DNA from: an uncultured Acidimicrobiales bacterium
GTDB taxonomy: Bacteria > Actinomycetota > Acidimicrobiia > Acidimicrobiales > SHLQ01
Direction of reading: 5' to 3'
Length of the DNA stretch: 64,000 bases
Assembly (NCBI GenBank): GCA_937934655.1
Contig: CALGZB010000016.1
Span: 1-64,000, forward strand
The notes beneath the pieces were generated by a model, which saw nothing but the letters and a program-made list of their open reading frames with translations, was not told the DNA's origin and did not search any database. The position numbers and the translations under genes are program-made. Below, in pieces: positions 48,697 through 57,156 of the stretch. Each line of letters begins with the position of its first letter. The first letter of the stretch is position 1.

Positions 48697-49481
48697 GAGT
48701 TGACCTCCGCGACGTTAACGACTCCTGCTGGGGTTGTGAGATCGACGGTAGGAGGAGGCGTGACCGGTGGGAGCGCTGGCGATTGAGACCTCGCGGTCGT
48801 AGCTAACACCACAAGAAGGCGGGCGTAGTTGTACAGAAGTCGGAAATTGCGGTTCGAGGGCTCGCCGGCGGAACGCTCATGCATCGTGACCGGTACTTCA
48901 CGGACGTCGTAGCCCATCCGGCAGGCGCTTATGAGCGTCTCGGTGGAGTCCATGTATTCCACGGGGTATTCGTCGGCGAATTGCTGAAGCATGCGGGCGC
49001 TTATGGCGCGAAAGCCCGACGAGGTATCGCTGAACCGGCGGCCGCTGAGCAGCCGAACCGCAACTCGAAGGAGACCCATCCCGACGGACCTGGTGCGTCC
49101 AACCTCGTACTCGCCGGTACCCGCGAACCGCGAGCCGATAACGAGGTCGGCGCCGCGATCGAGTTCGGCGAGCAGTTTGGCGATTTCGTGGACGTCATGT
49201 TGTCCGTCGGCGTCGAACTGCACCGCCCGCTGAAAGCCCTGTTCGGCGGCAAACCGAAAACCGGCGCGCAATGCGCCGCCAATACCGAGGTTGAACGGCA
49301 ACTTCAGAGCATGGACACCGGCAGCCAATGCAAGGTCATAGGTGTTGTCCGAAGAGCCATCGTCGACAACGACCACGGCGAACTCGGGAACCACCCGACG
49401 GAGGTGTTGGAGCACGTCAGGAAGCGACCCGCTCTCATTGAAAGCGGGGATAACGATGATCGTCGACGTTCCGTTACCCAT
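48693..49481 (-). CDS. GT2 polyprenyl-phosphate glycosyltransferase (DPM1-like)
   Basis: 262 residues. STIIVIPAFNESGSLPDVLQ, FAVVVVDDGSSDNTYDLALA, LKLPFNLGIGGALRAGFRFA and RAVQFDADGQHDVHEIAKLL (the DxD metal site) are typical of dolichyl- or polyprenyl-phosphate sugar synthases. There are no clear C-terminal membrane helices. It probably makes a lipid-linked sugar donor for the GT-C enzymes (AftD-like and the gene at 49530). It is coupled to DUF2304. Confidence 0.9.
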   Translation of the reverse strand: MGNGTSTIIVIPAFNESGSLPDVLQHLRRVVPEFAVVVVDDGSSDNTYDLALAAGVHALKLPFNLGIGGALRAGFRFAAEQGFQRAVQFDADGQHDVHEIAKLLAELDRGADLVIGSRFAGTGEYEVGRTRSVGMGLLRVAVRLLSGRRFSDTSSGFRAISARMLQQFADEYPVEYMDSTETLISACRMGYDVREVPVTMHERSAGEPSNRNFRLLYNYARLLVVLATTARSQSPALPPVTPPPTVDLTTPAGVVNVAEVNS

Positions 49482-49529
49482 GGCATCCCAACTTACTCTT
49501 CATTGCCTGGTCACGGGGTTTCGCAGCGC

Positions 49530-50897
49530 TCATTGGTTGCCCGTCGGCCGCTCATCGAGGGCTCGTCGGGCGAACTGCAAGATGTGGTTGATAGCCACCG
49601 CAGCGAGAACGGCCAGAGCCGGCTGAGCTGATGCCCGGTAGCGGAGCACCGCAAGGGTCATCGCCACCGCGATCAGCGATGTGAGCACCAGGCCTAAGAG
49701 AGGTAGCAGCGGCACGCCCCGTCGGCGAAGAACCGACGCGCCAAGAAACGACAACATCGCCATCGGGTAGTAGACGATTACCGCAGCGTTCGATACCCAA
49801 GGTTCGCGGCCAGCAATAAACGAGTTGAGTCTGGCCTGCTGGAGCGGGTGGAACACGCCGGTGATTCGTCCGATTCTGGCAAAGACCGCGGTGGTTGCCC
49901 GCTGGGGGTGATCGGCGATGTAATCGAACGCCACCTCGCGGAGCCGAAGTGATCCAACGGCTTGGTCGGCGACGTCGAGTCCGGTGCCTTCGAGCGCTTC
50001 GCTCTGACAAGCCAGCCAGTAATAGCCGAGCAAGTTGTCGTCGTAGCTCTCGTCGCAGTTTCCCTGGACGAGGGAGTAGTCGAGCCCAATCGAGAGGTAG
50101 ACCGGCTCGTCGAAGCGACTCAGGTTGTAGCCGACCCACGGCAGCACGATGATGCTTGAGACCACACCGGCCATCGCGAGGAGCGCGGTGCGGCGAGCCC
50201 AGCTGAGTTTGGGAAGAAGCATCATGAATGGCGCAACTCCCACCAGCGCCACGATGGACAATTCGGCCCGAGCAAGGATGGCTAACCCCAGGACCACTCC
50301 GAGTCCGGTTGCTTCTTTGAGGCTTGGGTTATCCCAACACCGATAACAGAAGAGGGCGACGAGCCCAGCGAGCGGAATGGTGACCGTCTCGCTGAGCACA
50401 AAACCGGGATACGGCCAGATATTGGGATCGAGGGCTCCAAAGGTCGCGGCGATGAGCCCGACGTGTTTGCCTCCGACCCGGCGACCTAGCACCCCGAACA
50501 CCACGGCGGTCAGGGCGCCAAGTGGTGCACTGACCAACATGTGGCCGAGTTCGCTTCGCACACCAAGGAACGAGAACAGCGTGAGGAACAGGGTATAGAC
50601 CGGGGGATGATCGGCGGATTGCTGGCGGATGCCCTGGAGTTCGAAAGGCAGCGGTGAGATAAGACCTTCGCCGTCGGCCAGCATGTTGGCCTGCTTGTGA
50701 AAGACCAGACCGTCGCCCCAAACGGTGGTTTCGAAGAGCTGGCCATTGGGCAGTTGGTTGATGAATGGGTCTTGACGGAACGCGAGGATGTACCAGATCC
50801 GCACGGCGAGGCCGAGCACCGCGATGAGCGCAATAAGGCGCCACCATTCGCGGTTTCTCCTGGCTTCGAGATCGACCGCGTCGAGGTCGGCGGTCAT
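49530..50897 (-). CDS. GT39/ArnT-like membrane glycosyltransferase
   Basis: 455 residues from ATG 50897, chosen because GGAGG lies 5 bases upstream and ATGA overlaps the acyltransferase stop. About ten membrane segments. The first outer loop contains WGDGLVFHKQANMLADGEGL and later QQSADHPPVYTLFLTLFSFL, a GT-C loop with acidic residues. PNIWPYPGFVLSETVTIPLA follows. Such enzymes transfer a sugar from a polyprenyl phosphate to a protein or lipid acceptor outside the membrane. The exact substrate is unknown. It is in the glycan cluster, 48 bases before GT2. Confidence 0.8.
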   Translation of the reverse strand: MTADLDAVDLEARRNREWWRLIALIAVLGLAVRIWYILAFRQDPFINQLPNGQLFETTVWGDGLVFHKQANMLADGEGLISPLPFELQGIRQQSADHPPVYTLFLTLFSFLGVRSELGHMLVSAPLGALTAVVFGVLGRRVGGKHVGLIAATFGALDPNIWPYPGFVLSETVTIPLAGLVALFCYRCWDNPSLKEATGLGVVLGLAILARAELSIVALVGVAPFMMLLPKLSWARRTALLAMAGVVSSIIVLPWVGYNLSRFDEPVYLSIGLDYSLVQGNCDESYDDNLLGYYWLACQSEALEGTGLDVADQAVGSLRLREVAFDYIADHPQRATTAVFARIGRITGVFHPLQQARLNSFIAGREPWVSNAAVIVYYPMAMLSFLGASVLRRRGVPLLPLLGLVLTSLIAVAMTLAVLRYRASAQPALAVLAAVAINHILQFARRALDERPTGNQ

Positions 50898-52141
50898 GAG
50901 ATCCTCCGCGACCATTGCTGCACTGGGCGCTCAACCAACAGGTACGTGACGGTGGCGAGCAACGTGGTGACCACAAAACTGCCAAGGGTGATCTCGAGCA
51001 TGGTGAGACTCAGGAATCGAGTGGTTGCCCAGTCGAGAAAGCCGAGCGACGTCGCAAGGCCTCGCCAATCGATCCATTTCTCGATAACCACCAGGTGCCA
51101 AAGGTAAAAGCTGTACGAGATCGTGCCGAGCGCAACGAGCGGTCGCCATCGAAGGAACGCTCGAAGTGCGCCCTTCTCTCTACTCCCCTCGGTATTGCTG
51201 CCCTCGGTATTGCTGAACACCGCGGGGATAAGCAGGGCCGCAGCGACGAGGTCATAGCCAAATTGGCGGAAGAGCTCCTTATGCCAGGTCGCCCGGTCGA
51301 GGCCGACCTCAAGCTCGAGTTGGTAGGAAACGAAGACCAAAATGCCAAGGGCGGCCGCCCACCATCGAAGGTCGTAGCGGCCGAGAGCAGTGCTGAGTTC
51401 GTGACCGACCGCGCTTCGTTCGCCCCAGACCGAAATCGTGGCGAGGGCCATCCCGATGGCGAAATAGTCAATGGTCCCGGGAAGCCAGAACACGGCCCGG
51501 TCGTGCAGTCCAATGCCGTAGACGAATAGTCGCCAGACATTGCTCAGTATGACGAGGGCGGCCAGCACGGTGAGGATACGCATGGCCTTCACACCAACCG
51601 GAAGGCCGGCAACCCACGACGAAACGACCTTCGCAAAGAGGGGGAGTAGAAGGTAGAACGAGACTTCAACCGCCAGGCTCCACGACTGGCTCATGCCATC
51701 GAGGAACGCCTCGCCCCGATAGATCTGAAGCAGGAACACGTGAAGAACCGTGTCGGCTGCCTTGGCCCGGATACCAACCGTTGCCGCGATAATTCCAAGC
51801 ACGACCCAATAGGTGGGATAGATCCGAAAGAAGCGGCGGAGGAAGTGACGCCGAGGGCTCCCAAGGGGCGTTTCGTCGAATGCTGCTGCGGCCGAGGGGC
51901 GGAAAAGGAGGAACCCCGAAATCGCAAAGAACACCGGAACGCCAACATCGAGTCGACCGAGAAGAGCGCCGACTCTTGCGTTGAAGGTGGCGCCGGTGAG
52001 GAACCCGACATGATGGAAGAACACCAGCACGGCGGCCACGGCCCGAAGTCCTTCGACGCCAGGGAAACGCGGACGCGGATCGATAACCGAAGCGTCAGCG
52101 GTTGTTGTTGAACCGGTGACCGCTGGATCGGTTGAGGTCAT
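50894..52141 (-). CDS. Membrane acyltransferase (acyltransferase-3 family)
   Basis: 415 residues from ATG 52141; a TTG at 52156 would add five. Signatures: RPRFPGVEGLRAVAAVLVFF then HHVGFLTGA, VGVPVFFAISGFLLFRP, RRHFLRRFFRIYPTYWVVLG and SQSWSLAVEVSFYLLLPLFA. About ten membrane helices and no SGNH extension. It would O-acylate (often acetylate) a sugar of the surface glycan. The loop NTEGSNTEGS is encoded by an exact 15-bp duplication. It starts 18 bases after the UGM-like gene. Confidence 0.9.
   Translation of the reverse strand: MTSTDPAVTGSTTTADASVIDPRPRFPGVEGLRAVAAVLVFFHHVGFLTGATFNARVGALLGRLDVGVPVFFAISGFLLFRPSAAAAFDETPLGSPRRHFLRRFFRIYPTYWVVLGIIAATVGIRAKAADTVLHVFLLQIYRGEAFLDGMSQSWSLAVEVSFYLLLPLFAKVVSSWVAGLPVGVKAMRILTVLAALVILSNVWRLFVYGIGLHDRAVFWLPGTIDYFAIGMALATISVWGERSAVGHELSTALGRYDLRWWAAALGILVFVSYQLELEVGLDRATWHKELFRQFGYDLVAAALLIPAVFSNTEGSNTEGSREKGALRAFLRWRPLVALGTISYSFYLWHLVVIEKWIDWRGLATSLGFLDWATTRFLSLTMLEITLGSFVVTTLLATVTYLLVERPVQQWSRRIS
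51186..51215 (-). repeat. 15-bp exact tandem duplication in the acyltransferase gene
   Basis: CCCTCGGTATTGCTG occurs twice in tandem (51186-51200 and 51201-51215), encoding the repeated NTEGS in a predicted loop. The unit is in frame. Confidence 0.9.
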
Positions 52142-52159
52142 TGCCTGGACGGCCAACCC

Positions 52160-53731
52160 CTAGCGGAGTGAGGCCGAACCCTCGAGCTTTGAACCTTGTG
52201 CTGAGGGACCCCTGGTGCCGCCATCGGAGCCAGAGCCGATGGCGCCATCGGAAAGATCAGCGGAATCGCCAGCGGATTCTTCGTGGTATTCCTCTTCGAC
52301 GTTGACCGACCAAACATCATGGTTGGCGCCAAGGATGTTCTCGACCGACAACATCGCCGTGTACATCGAGTGATCTTGGTTGTTGTACTTGTGCATCCCG
52401 TTTCGGCCAACCGGCATCACGTTCTTCGCGTGCTCAGCCAGCCAGGCCTTAAGGATCTCGACGTTGTTGGAATAGTCGGCGTCGTACATCGGATACGCCT
52501 TCGGCATCCGAACGACATACCCCTCGGTGACGTGATCGGGATCGAGTAGCCCGAGCGACTCGAGTTCGGCTTTGCCCTGCTCGATGAGGTCGTCATCGTC
52601 AGCATTCCAAAGATGATCACCCTCCGTCACGAAGTACTCAAGGCCCAGGCAGGTGCGGCCATCCTTCACAAGGTGCGGTGACCAGCGGCCAAAGTTCTGG
52701 ACCCGGCCGACCTCGACTTCAGGGGAGTGGATATAGATCCAGTTGTCGGGAAAGCCGTCGGCTTCCGGCACGACGAGTGCCACGGTGAGAAAGTCCCGAA
52801 ACTTGAGCTGGTTTGCAGCTTCGATGACTTCGGCCGGTGGGGCCGGATCCATTGCTTTCAGAAGGAGCGGCAGCGGCATCGATGACAGCACGTGGCTTGC
52901 CGGATAGGTGACTTCGGTGCAGTCGTTCTCGATGTCCATGCTGACGACCGATGTGACGACGCCGTCGCTGTGTTCGAGTCGCACAACCGGGTGACGCATA
53001 TGAACGGGACTACCGGCGTTCTCGACCAACTCTCGGCAACGTTCCCACATCTGCCCCGGGCCAAACTTGGGATATTCGAACTCTTCGATCAGCGAGGTGA
53101 TCTCTTTCTGATTCCGGCTTGGCGTCAGCGAGTTCAGAACGGCAGTGAACAGCGAAAGGTTCTTGATGCGTTGCGCTGCCCAGTCGGCCTGAATCGTTGC
53201 GGCGTCGACACCCCAGACCTTCTCGGTATAGGTCTTGAAGAACATTCGGTACAGACGCCACCCGAAACGCGAGGCGGTCCAGGTCTCGAAGTTGCTGGTG
53301 TCTGCCGGTGGGCGGAGACGAACCCATCCGTAACTGGCGACGCAGCGGATCGCTTCGATCGGGCCGAGGTTGCGAAGGGCGTTGAAGGCCTTCAGCGGAT
53401 AGTCGTAGAAGTCGCCCTCGTAGAAGATGCGGCTCATGCGAGGGCGAAGGAGGAAATCTTCGTCGTCGAGGATCTCATGCCAGAGGGCCTCGACCGGCTT
53501 CACCTTGGTGAAGAATCGGTGGCCACCAATGTCGAATTTCCAGCCGTTTCGCTCGGCGGTCCGGCTGATGCCGCCCACGACGCTGTCGGCTTCGAGAACG
53601 ATGCTCGATACGTTACTTTTCGTGAGCTGGTACGCAGCGGTGAGGCCGGCTGGGCCAGCGCCGATGATGACTGGTGCGAGACCGGCTATGTCGTTGCTTG
53701 ACTCAGCGGGATTGTTCGTAACGTCGCTCAT
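52160..53731 (-). CDS. FAD-dependent oxidoreductase, UDP-galactopyranose-mutase/amine-oxidase-like
   Basis: 523 residues. FAD Rossmann motif PVIIGAGPAGLTAAYQLTKS then EADSVVGGISRTAERNGWKF and DIGGHRFFTKV, the GGHR element of the UGM/amine-oxidoreductase group. FFKTYTEKVWGVDAATIQADWAAQRI is a family block, and it ends VMPVGRNGMHKYNNQDHSMY (FAD GD-like region). Members of this branch occur in polysaccharide loci, and some interconvert pyranose and furanose sugars. In a cluster with an arabinofuranosyltransferase homologue, a sugar-ring mutase is attractive but not proven. The last 60 residues are an acidic Ser-rich tail. Confidence 0.75.
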   Translation of the reverse strand: MSDVTNNPAESSNDIAGLAPVIIGAGPAGLTAAYQLTKSNVSSIVLEADSVVGGISRTAERNGWKFDIGGHRFFTKVKPVEALWHEILDDEDFLLRPRMSRIFYEGDFYDYPLKAFNALRNLGPIEAIRCVASYGWVRLRPPADTSNFETWTASRFGWRLYRMFFKTYTEKVWGVDAATIQADWAAQRIKNLSLFTAVLNSLTPSRNQKEITSLIEEFEYPKFGPGQMWERCRELVENAGSPVHMRHPVVRLEHSDGVVTSVVSMDIENDCTEVTYPASHVLSSMPLPLLLKAMDPAPPAEVIEAANQLKFRDFLTVALVVPEADGFPDNWIYIHSPEVEVGRVQNFGRWSPHLVKDGRTCLGLEYFVTEGDHLWNADDDDLIEQGKAELESLGLLDPDHVTEGYVVRMPKAYPMYDADYSNNVEILKAWLAEHAKNVMPVGRNGMHKYNNQDHSMYTAMLSVENILGANHDVWSVNVEEEYHEESAGDSADLSDGAIGSGSDGGTRGPSAQGSKLEGSASLR

Positions 53732-53833
53732 AAGCTGCTCATCGATATGGACATTGTGGAACTCCTAGTCGGCCCGAATTGGGCCGGCTGCGCTGAGAAT
53801 GGCCGCCGACCCGCAGCTTAAAGCGGGTGCCCA

Positions 53834-53853
53834 CCGCCGGAGTAATCCGGCGG
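53834..53853 (-). terminator. Hairpin downstream of the 65-aa gene
   Basis: CCGCCGGA (53834-53841), loop GTAA, TCCGGCGG (53846-53853): a perfect 8-bp stem 33 bases past the minus-strand stop at 53886. On the minus strand GCTTTAAGC follows, giving a weak T-run. Confidence 0.55.
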
Positions 53854-53885
53854 GGGCTGTCGAGAGCAGTCGGAATGCTGTGAAA

Positions 53886-54083
53886 TTAGTGCATTTCGCA
53901 GCGTCGAATGGCCATAACCTCGGTCGTCCGGAAACTGGCGATTCGGGTGGACCAGCTGTCGATGACCCGCCGGTCGGCGTCGGTCTGAAAGAACGTGGTC
54001 ATTGCTCCCTCCTGGCTGTAGGCATTTGCGCCTTGAATTTGTTCAGATGTGCCGTCCTGAAGGGTGATGCGATAACGGTTCAT
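53886..54083 (-). CDS. Small hypothetical protein (65 aa)
   Basis: 65 residues starting MNRYRITLQDGTSEQIQGAN and ending FRTTEVMAIRRCEMH. The start ATG 54083 has GGAG about 9 bases upstream on the minus strand, and a hairpin follows the stop, so it looks like an independent transcription unit. The beginning resembles a short beta-sheet domain with an amphipathic pattern; no family recognised. Confidence 0.6.
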   Translation of the reverse strand: MNRYRITLQDGTSEQIQGANAYSQEGAMTTFFQTDADRRVIDSWSTRIASFRTTEVMAIRRCEMH

Positions 54084-54217
54084 GTGTTTCTCCTGCCTGA
54101 TGCGGTGACTGCTGGGGTACTACTCGGTGGGTACTGCGTGGTCTCATCATGACGGAGGGTGCCTGTGGGATGGAAGAGGACAAGGCTCGGGAAATCGCGA
54201 TATTCCTCGGGATTTGT

Positions 54218-54247
54218 TGTGGATGATCTTGTGGAACCTGTGGATAA
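54218..54247 (-). promoter_or_regulatory. Cluster of DnaA-box-like 9-mers
   Basis: TGTGGATGA (54218-54226), TGTGGAACC (54230-54238) and TGTGGATAA (54239-54247) lie in one orientation. The last is the exact complement of the consensus TTATCCACA; the others carry one and two or more changes. No dnaA, dnaN, rpmH or parAB is nearby, so this is not a standard origin. Confidence 0.4.
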
Positions 54248-54306
54248 TGGGGCTGATGTTGCTTGTGTTGTTTCAGATTGCAGATGGGTCGTCGATCGCA
54301 AGCCGG

Positions 54307-54342
54307 TCCGAAAGCTGGAGCGAAAGCTGGTCCGAAGGTGGT
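54307..54342. repeat. 12-bp tandem repeat x3
   Basis: TCCGAAAGCTGG, AGCGAAAGCTGG, TCCGAAGGTGGT in tandem; non-coding. Confidence 0.75.
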
Positions 54343-54425
54343 TCGAACATGCACGGCCAGGACGTCAGCGCCGCTGTATCGGCTGTTCTTCGACTCCGCG
54401 CCAGCGTTCGGTCTGGTTGCGCCGT

Positions 54426-54460
54426 TTGCTCCGCTTTGCAAATCGCCGATCCATCGACCC
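54426..54460. repeat. 35-bp dispersed box, copy 1
   Basis: Matches 58908-58942 at 33 of 35 positions, same orientation. It contains TTGCTCCGCTTTGCAAATCG and ends ATCCATCGACCC. A CCTGG...CCAGG palindrome follows 55 bases downstream. Confidence 0.85.
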
Positions 54461-54515
54461 TGCCGTCCCCGCCTTGGTTTCCGGTCCGTCAACCCCGGAC
54501 CGCGGGACTGCGGTG

Positions 54516-54551
54516 CCTGGAACCGAACCGGTGCCGGACTGCGGTGCCAGG
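54516..54551. repeat. Dispersed palindrome copy B
   Basis: CCTGGAACC (54516-54524) and GGTGCCAGG (54543-54551) face each other as in copies A and C. This copy also contains a direct repeat, GCGGTGCCTGGAACCGAA and GCGGTGCCAGGTACCGAA, starting at 54510 and 54541. Confidence 0.7.
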
Positions 54552-54583
54552 TACCGAAGGGTTTCGGACGGTAGGGTCTCGTC

Positions 54584-54763
54584 GTGAACGATTTTGATTG
54601 TCCTCGCTGCGGTGCGTCGGTCTCTGAGGTCTTCTATGGGCCCTGTGTTGTTTGTGTTGACGCGCTTCGGGCAGCGTTTGTTGGCGAGGCCCGCGAGGTC
54701 GAAGTAGTCGCCTACGAACCAAAGATGAACGTCACCCCAAACGCCGTAGCGCTCAAGGACTGA
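54584..54763 (+). CDS. Small zinc-ribbon protein (59 aa)
   Basis: 59 residues from GTG 54584 to TGA 54761-54763, beginning MNDFDCPRCGASVSEVFYGP and ending YEPKMNVTPNAVALKD. Two CxxC pairs (CPRC and CVVC) spaced 12 residues apart form a zinc-ribbon knuckle. The C-terminal motif looks strongly conserved and I believe similar small proteins are widespread in this group of actinobacteria. Codon use fits the genome. Function unknown; perhaps nucleic-acid or protein binding. It lies directly after palindrome copy B. Confidence 0.75.
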   Translation: MNDFDCPRCGASVSEVFYGPCVVCVDALRAAFVGEAREVEVVAYEPKMNVTPNAVALKD

Positions 54764-54887
54764 CGGGCAGTCGCCATGGGGCTGGATGGTCGACAGTGAC
54801 GCTCCGGTAATAGTTCTCGGTCATGTAGGTCCGGCTGTTCTCGGCGAATACTCATTTCAATCGCTGCACTAGGAAGAAGAAACCCCC

Positions 54888-55739
54888 ATGGAAGATCTCT
54901 CGAATCGCACCGCTGTCATCACCGGCGGGGCCAGCGGTATCGGCCTGGCTTTGGCACATCACTTTGGGGCCGAAGGTATGCGCCTAGTGCTGGGCGACGT
55001 CGAAGAGGCCGCTCTGGTTGTGGCGACAAAGGAACTTGGCGACGCCGGGTACGACGTTGTGTCCGAAGTTATTGACGTTCGAGAAATCGATGACCTCAAA
55101 CGGCTCGAGGCAACAGCAATCAAACATTTCGGAAACGTGCACGTACTTTGCAACAACGCTGGCGTCGGAGGCGGCGGGGCGGTTGCTGATCCCGACAACC
55201 TCGCCACCTGGAAGTGGACCATCGATATCGACCTTTGGGGCGTCATCTTCGGCTGCAAGGTATTTCTGCCTGCGATGATCGCCCATGGCGAACCGTGCCA
55301 TGTTGTGAATACCGCGTCGATGGCGGGCCACATCGCTCCACCGATGATGGGCGCGTACAACGTCTCAAAGTTCGGTGTTGTTGCGCTCTCGGAAACCCTG
55401 ACCCGTGAGATGCAGATGGACCAGACCAACGTGGGTGTGTCGGTTCTTTGCCCGGCTTTCGTGAGCACCGGGATCGCCGACAGTGCTCGGAACATGCCCG
55501 ACGATGTGGCCGCCGGTCAGACCGGGACGTCGGAATCTGAAGATGGCGTGCAATCGGTTATCGAGGCACTCGTGGCCGGAGGAATCAGCCCGGATGTTGT
55601 TGCTCGAGAGGTCGTCGATGCCATTCGGGAGAATCGGTTCTGGATCTTGACGCACGAACAGACGGCCGCTTCTGTCCTCGCTCGGGCCAACGAGATTGCC
55701 GAGGGGAAGAACCCCTCACTCGACGCGATCTTCAGCTGA
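54888..55739 (+). CDS. Short-chain dehydrogenase/reductase (SDR)
   Basis: 283 residues. Classical SDR: TAVITGGASGIGLALAHHFG (cofactor TGxxxGxG), VLCNNAGVGGGGAV (NNAG), VVNTASMAGHIAPPMMGAYN then VSKFGVVALSE (catalytic Ser, Tyr and Lys). Asp in LVLGDVEEA after the second strand favours NAD(H). The substrate is unknown. It is a single transcription unit with an unremarkable 124-bp upstream region. No sequence link to the BLUF genes downstream beyond position. Confidence 0.92.
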   Translation: MEDLSNRTAVITGGASGIGLALAHHFGAEGMRLVLGDVEEAALVVATKELGDAGYDVVSEVIDVREIDDLKRLEATAIKHFGNVHVLCNNAGVGGGGAVADPDNLATWKWTIDIDLWGVIFGCKVFLPAMIAHGEPCHVVNTASMAGHIAPPMMGAYNVSKFGVVALSETLTREMQMDQTNVGVSVLCPAFVSTGIADSARNMPDDVAAGQTGTSESEDGVQSVIEALVAGGISPDVVAREVVDAIRENRFWILTHEQTAASVLARANEIAEGKNPSLDAIFS

Positions 55740-55902
55740 CAAGCTGCCCGCTGAAGCGCGAAAGAACCGTGCTTGGGCGGCCGCAGGTCAAGAATTGATA
55801 AAGATCACGCCTGTACGGAGAGTTTTCCTTAGGTTTTTTCGGTGAGTCGTCGATGCAGAAATGCGCGACCTTCCACGAAACGAAAGTACCGAGGCACCGC
55901 TC

Positions 55903-57156
55903 ATGTCCGAACTGATGCACCTGATTTACAGCAGTGCAGCCACTCAGCAGTTTGATCGCGACGCGCTTGTGCACCTTCTCGACCGGGCCCGCAAGACCAA
56001 CAGCGAGCTCAATATCTCCGGCATGCTCCTCTACATCGATGGGAGTTTCCTACAGGTTCTCGAAGGCGCCCCCGACCAGGTCGAGGCACTCTTCGACCGT
56101 ATCTCCGGGGATCCACGCCACAGCACCGTCGTAAGAATCATCAGCGAACCCATTGCCAAACGAACCTTCAGCGACTGGAGCATGGGTTTCGCTGAGGTGT
56201 CCGCCGATGATCTGAACGAGGTTGACGGCCTCAACGACTTCTTCACCGGCCAAGCGTGTTTTAGCGAACTCGGACCCGGACGAACCAAAAAGCTCCTCCA
56301 TGCATTCAAATCCGGGCGCTGGCGCTCGCGCATCGAAGGGGTGCTCCCAAAGGCCCCACCGTCATCGGCATCAGAGCACCCGGAACCGGCGTCTCCTGGC
56401 GTGTCTGCGAGTCCGCCGCCGGGTACACCAGGGCTCGATGCCCTGCCCGTGTCCTTCGCGTTCCAGCCGATTTTCGACGTGACGAGCCACACAATCTCAT
56501 CGTATGAAGCCATCGTGTGCGACGAGGCAGGTGGAAGCGCGGATGCTGTTCTGTCCTCCTACACCAGCACCGAGCAATCTGGCCTACTCCAACGCGAGCT
56601 TCATCTTCGGGCCGTCGCTCTTGCCGCCAAACTTGGACTCCAGACCGGACTCACCCTGAAGTACGCAGCCCGTGGAGTCGAAGAAGCCGATCAGCTGATG
56701 TCGGCCACACTTGAGATCGCTCGAAGCCACGGCTTTTCGAACAACCAGGTAACCCTCGAAATCGACCAACGCGAATTGGTCGGAGACAGTTCGTGGTTTG
56801 CCTCGGTGATCCAGAAGCAGCGTGGATTGGGGCTCCGGTTTTCGATCGACCACTTCGGCGACGCCCGGTCGGGCCTCAGCTTGATCGATGCCTATCAACC
56901 CGACAGCGTTGCGCTCAATAAGAACTTGGTCGCAAATATCGAAACGCACGGAACTCGCCAAGCGATCGTGCGTGGCGTGATTCAGACGTGCCAGGACCTT
57001 GGTATCGACCTCATTGCCAAATACGTCGAGACCGAAGCCGAGGTGGCTTGGTTTCGAAGCGAAGGCGTTGACCTTTTCCAAGGCACAGTCATTGCACCTC
57101 CAACATTCGAAGCACTGCTGCCCGACGTGCGTTATTCGGGACCTGTTGCGGCATGA
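55903..57156 (+). CDS. BLUF photoreceptor with degenerate EAL domain
   Basis: 417 residues from ATG 55903 (MSELMHLIYSSA); ATG 55861 would add 14. The BLUF domain (about 1-100) keeps Tyr9, Asn33, Gln51, Trp92 and Met94, spaced as in AppA (Tyr21/Asn45/Gln63/Trp104/Met106), so flavin binding and blue-light switching are expected. A Pro/Ser linker (about 145-180) leads to an EAL domain (about 183-410) with lost catalytic motifs: SYEAIV for EAL, LKYAARG for the Asn motif, DHFGDARSG for DDFG, ALNKNL for KxD and AKYVETE for AEGVET. c-di-GMP hydrolysis by this domain is therefore unlikely. Its stop overlaps the next EAL gene (ATGA). Confidence 0.92.
   Translation: MSELMHLIYSSAATQQFDRDALVHLLDRARKTNSELNISGMLLYIDGSFLQVLEGAPDQVEALFDRISGDPRHSTVVRIISEPIAKRTFSDWSMGFAEVSADDLNEVDGLNDFFTGQACFSELGPGRTKKLLHAFKSGRWRSRIEGVLPKAPPSSASEHPEPASPGVSASPPPGTPGLDALPVSFAFQPIFDVTSHTISSYEAIVCDEAGGSADAVLSSYTSTEQSGLLQRELHLRAVALAAKLGLQTGLTLKYAARGVEEADQLMSATLEIARSHGFSNNQVTLEIDQRELVGDSSWFASVIQKQRGLGLRFSIDHFGDARSGLSLIDAYQPDSVALNKNLVANIETHGTRQAIVRGVIQTCQDLGIDLIAKYVETEAEVAWFRSEGVDLFQGTVIAPPTFEALLPDVRYSGPVAA

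Larger units (their letters stand above)
54084..54583. other. 500-bp non-coding stretch with repeats and DnaA-box-like words
   Basis: Between the 65-aa gene and the zinc-ribbon gene I see no convincing coding sequence. Open frames here (up to 156 codons) have no recognisable protein character and run through repeats. The stretch holds three DnaA-box-like words (54218-54247), a 12-bp tandem repeat (54307-54342), one copy of a 35-bp dispersed box (54426-54460) and one copy of the CCTGG...CCAGG palindrome (54516-54551). Confidence 0.6.

Noticed and set aside
54218-54247. Chromosomal origin of replication
   Set aside because: Only one perfect DnaA box and no dnaA, dnaN, gyrB, rpmH or parAB in the neighbourhood.
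54127-54597. Overlapping plus-strand frames of 142-156 codons
   Set aside because: They cross the 12-bp tandem repeat, the 35-bp dispersed box and the palindrome; composition is Arg/Ser-rich and frame-independent.
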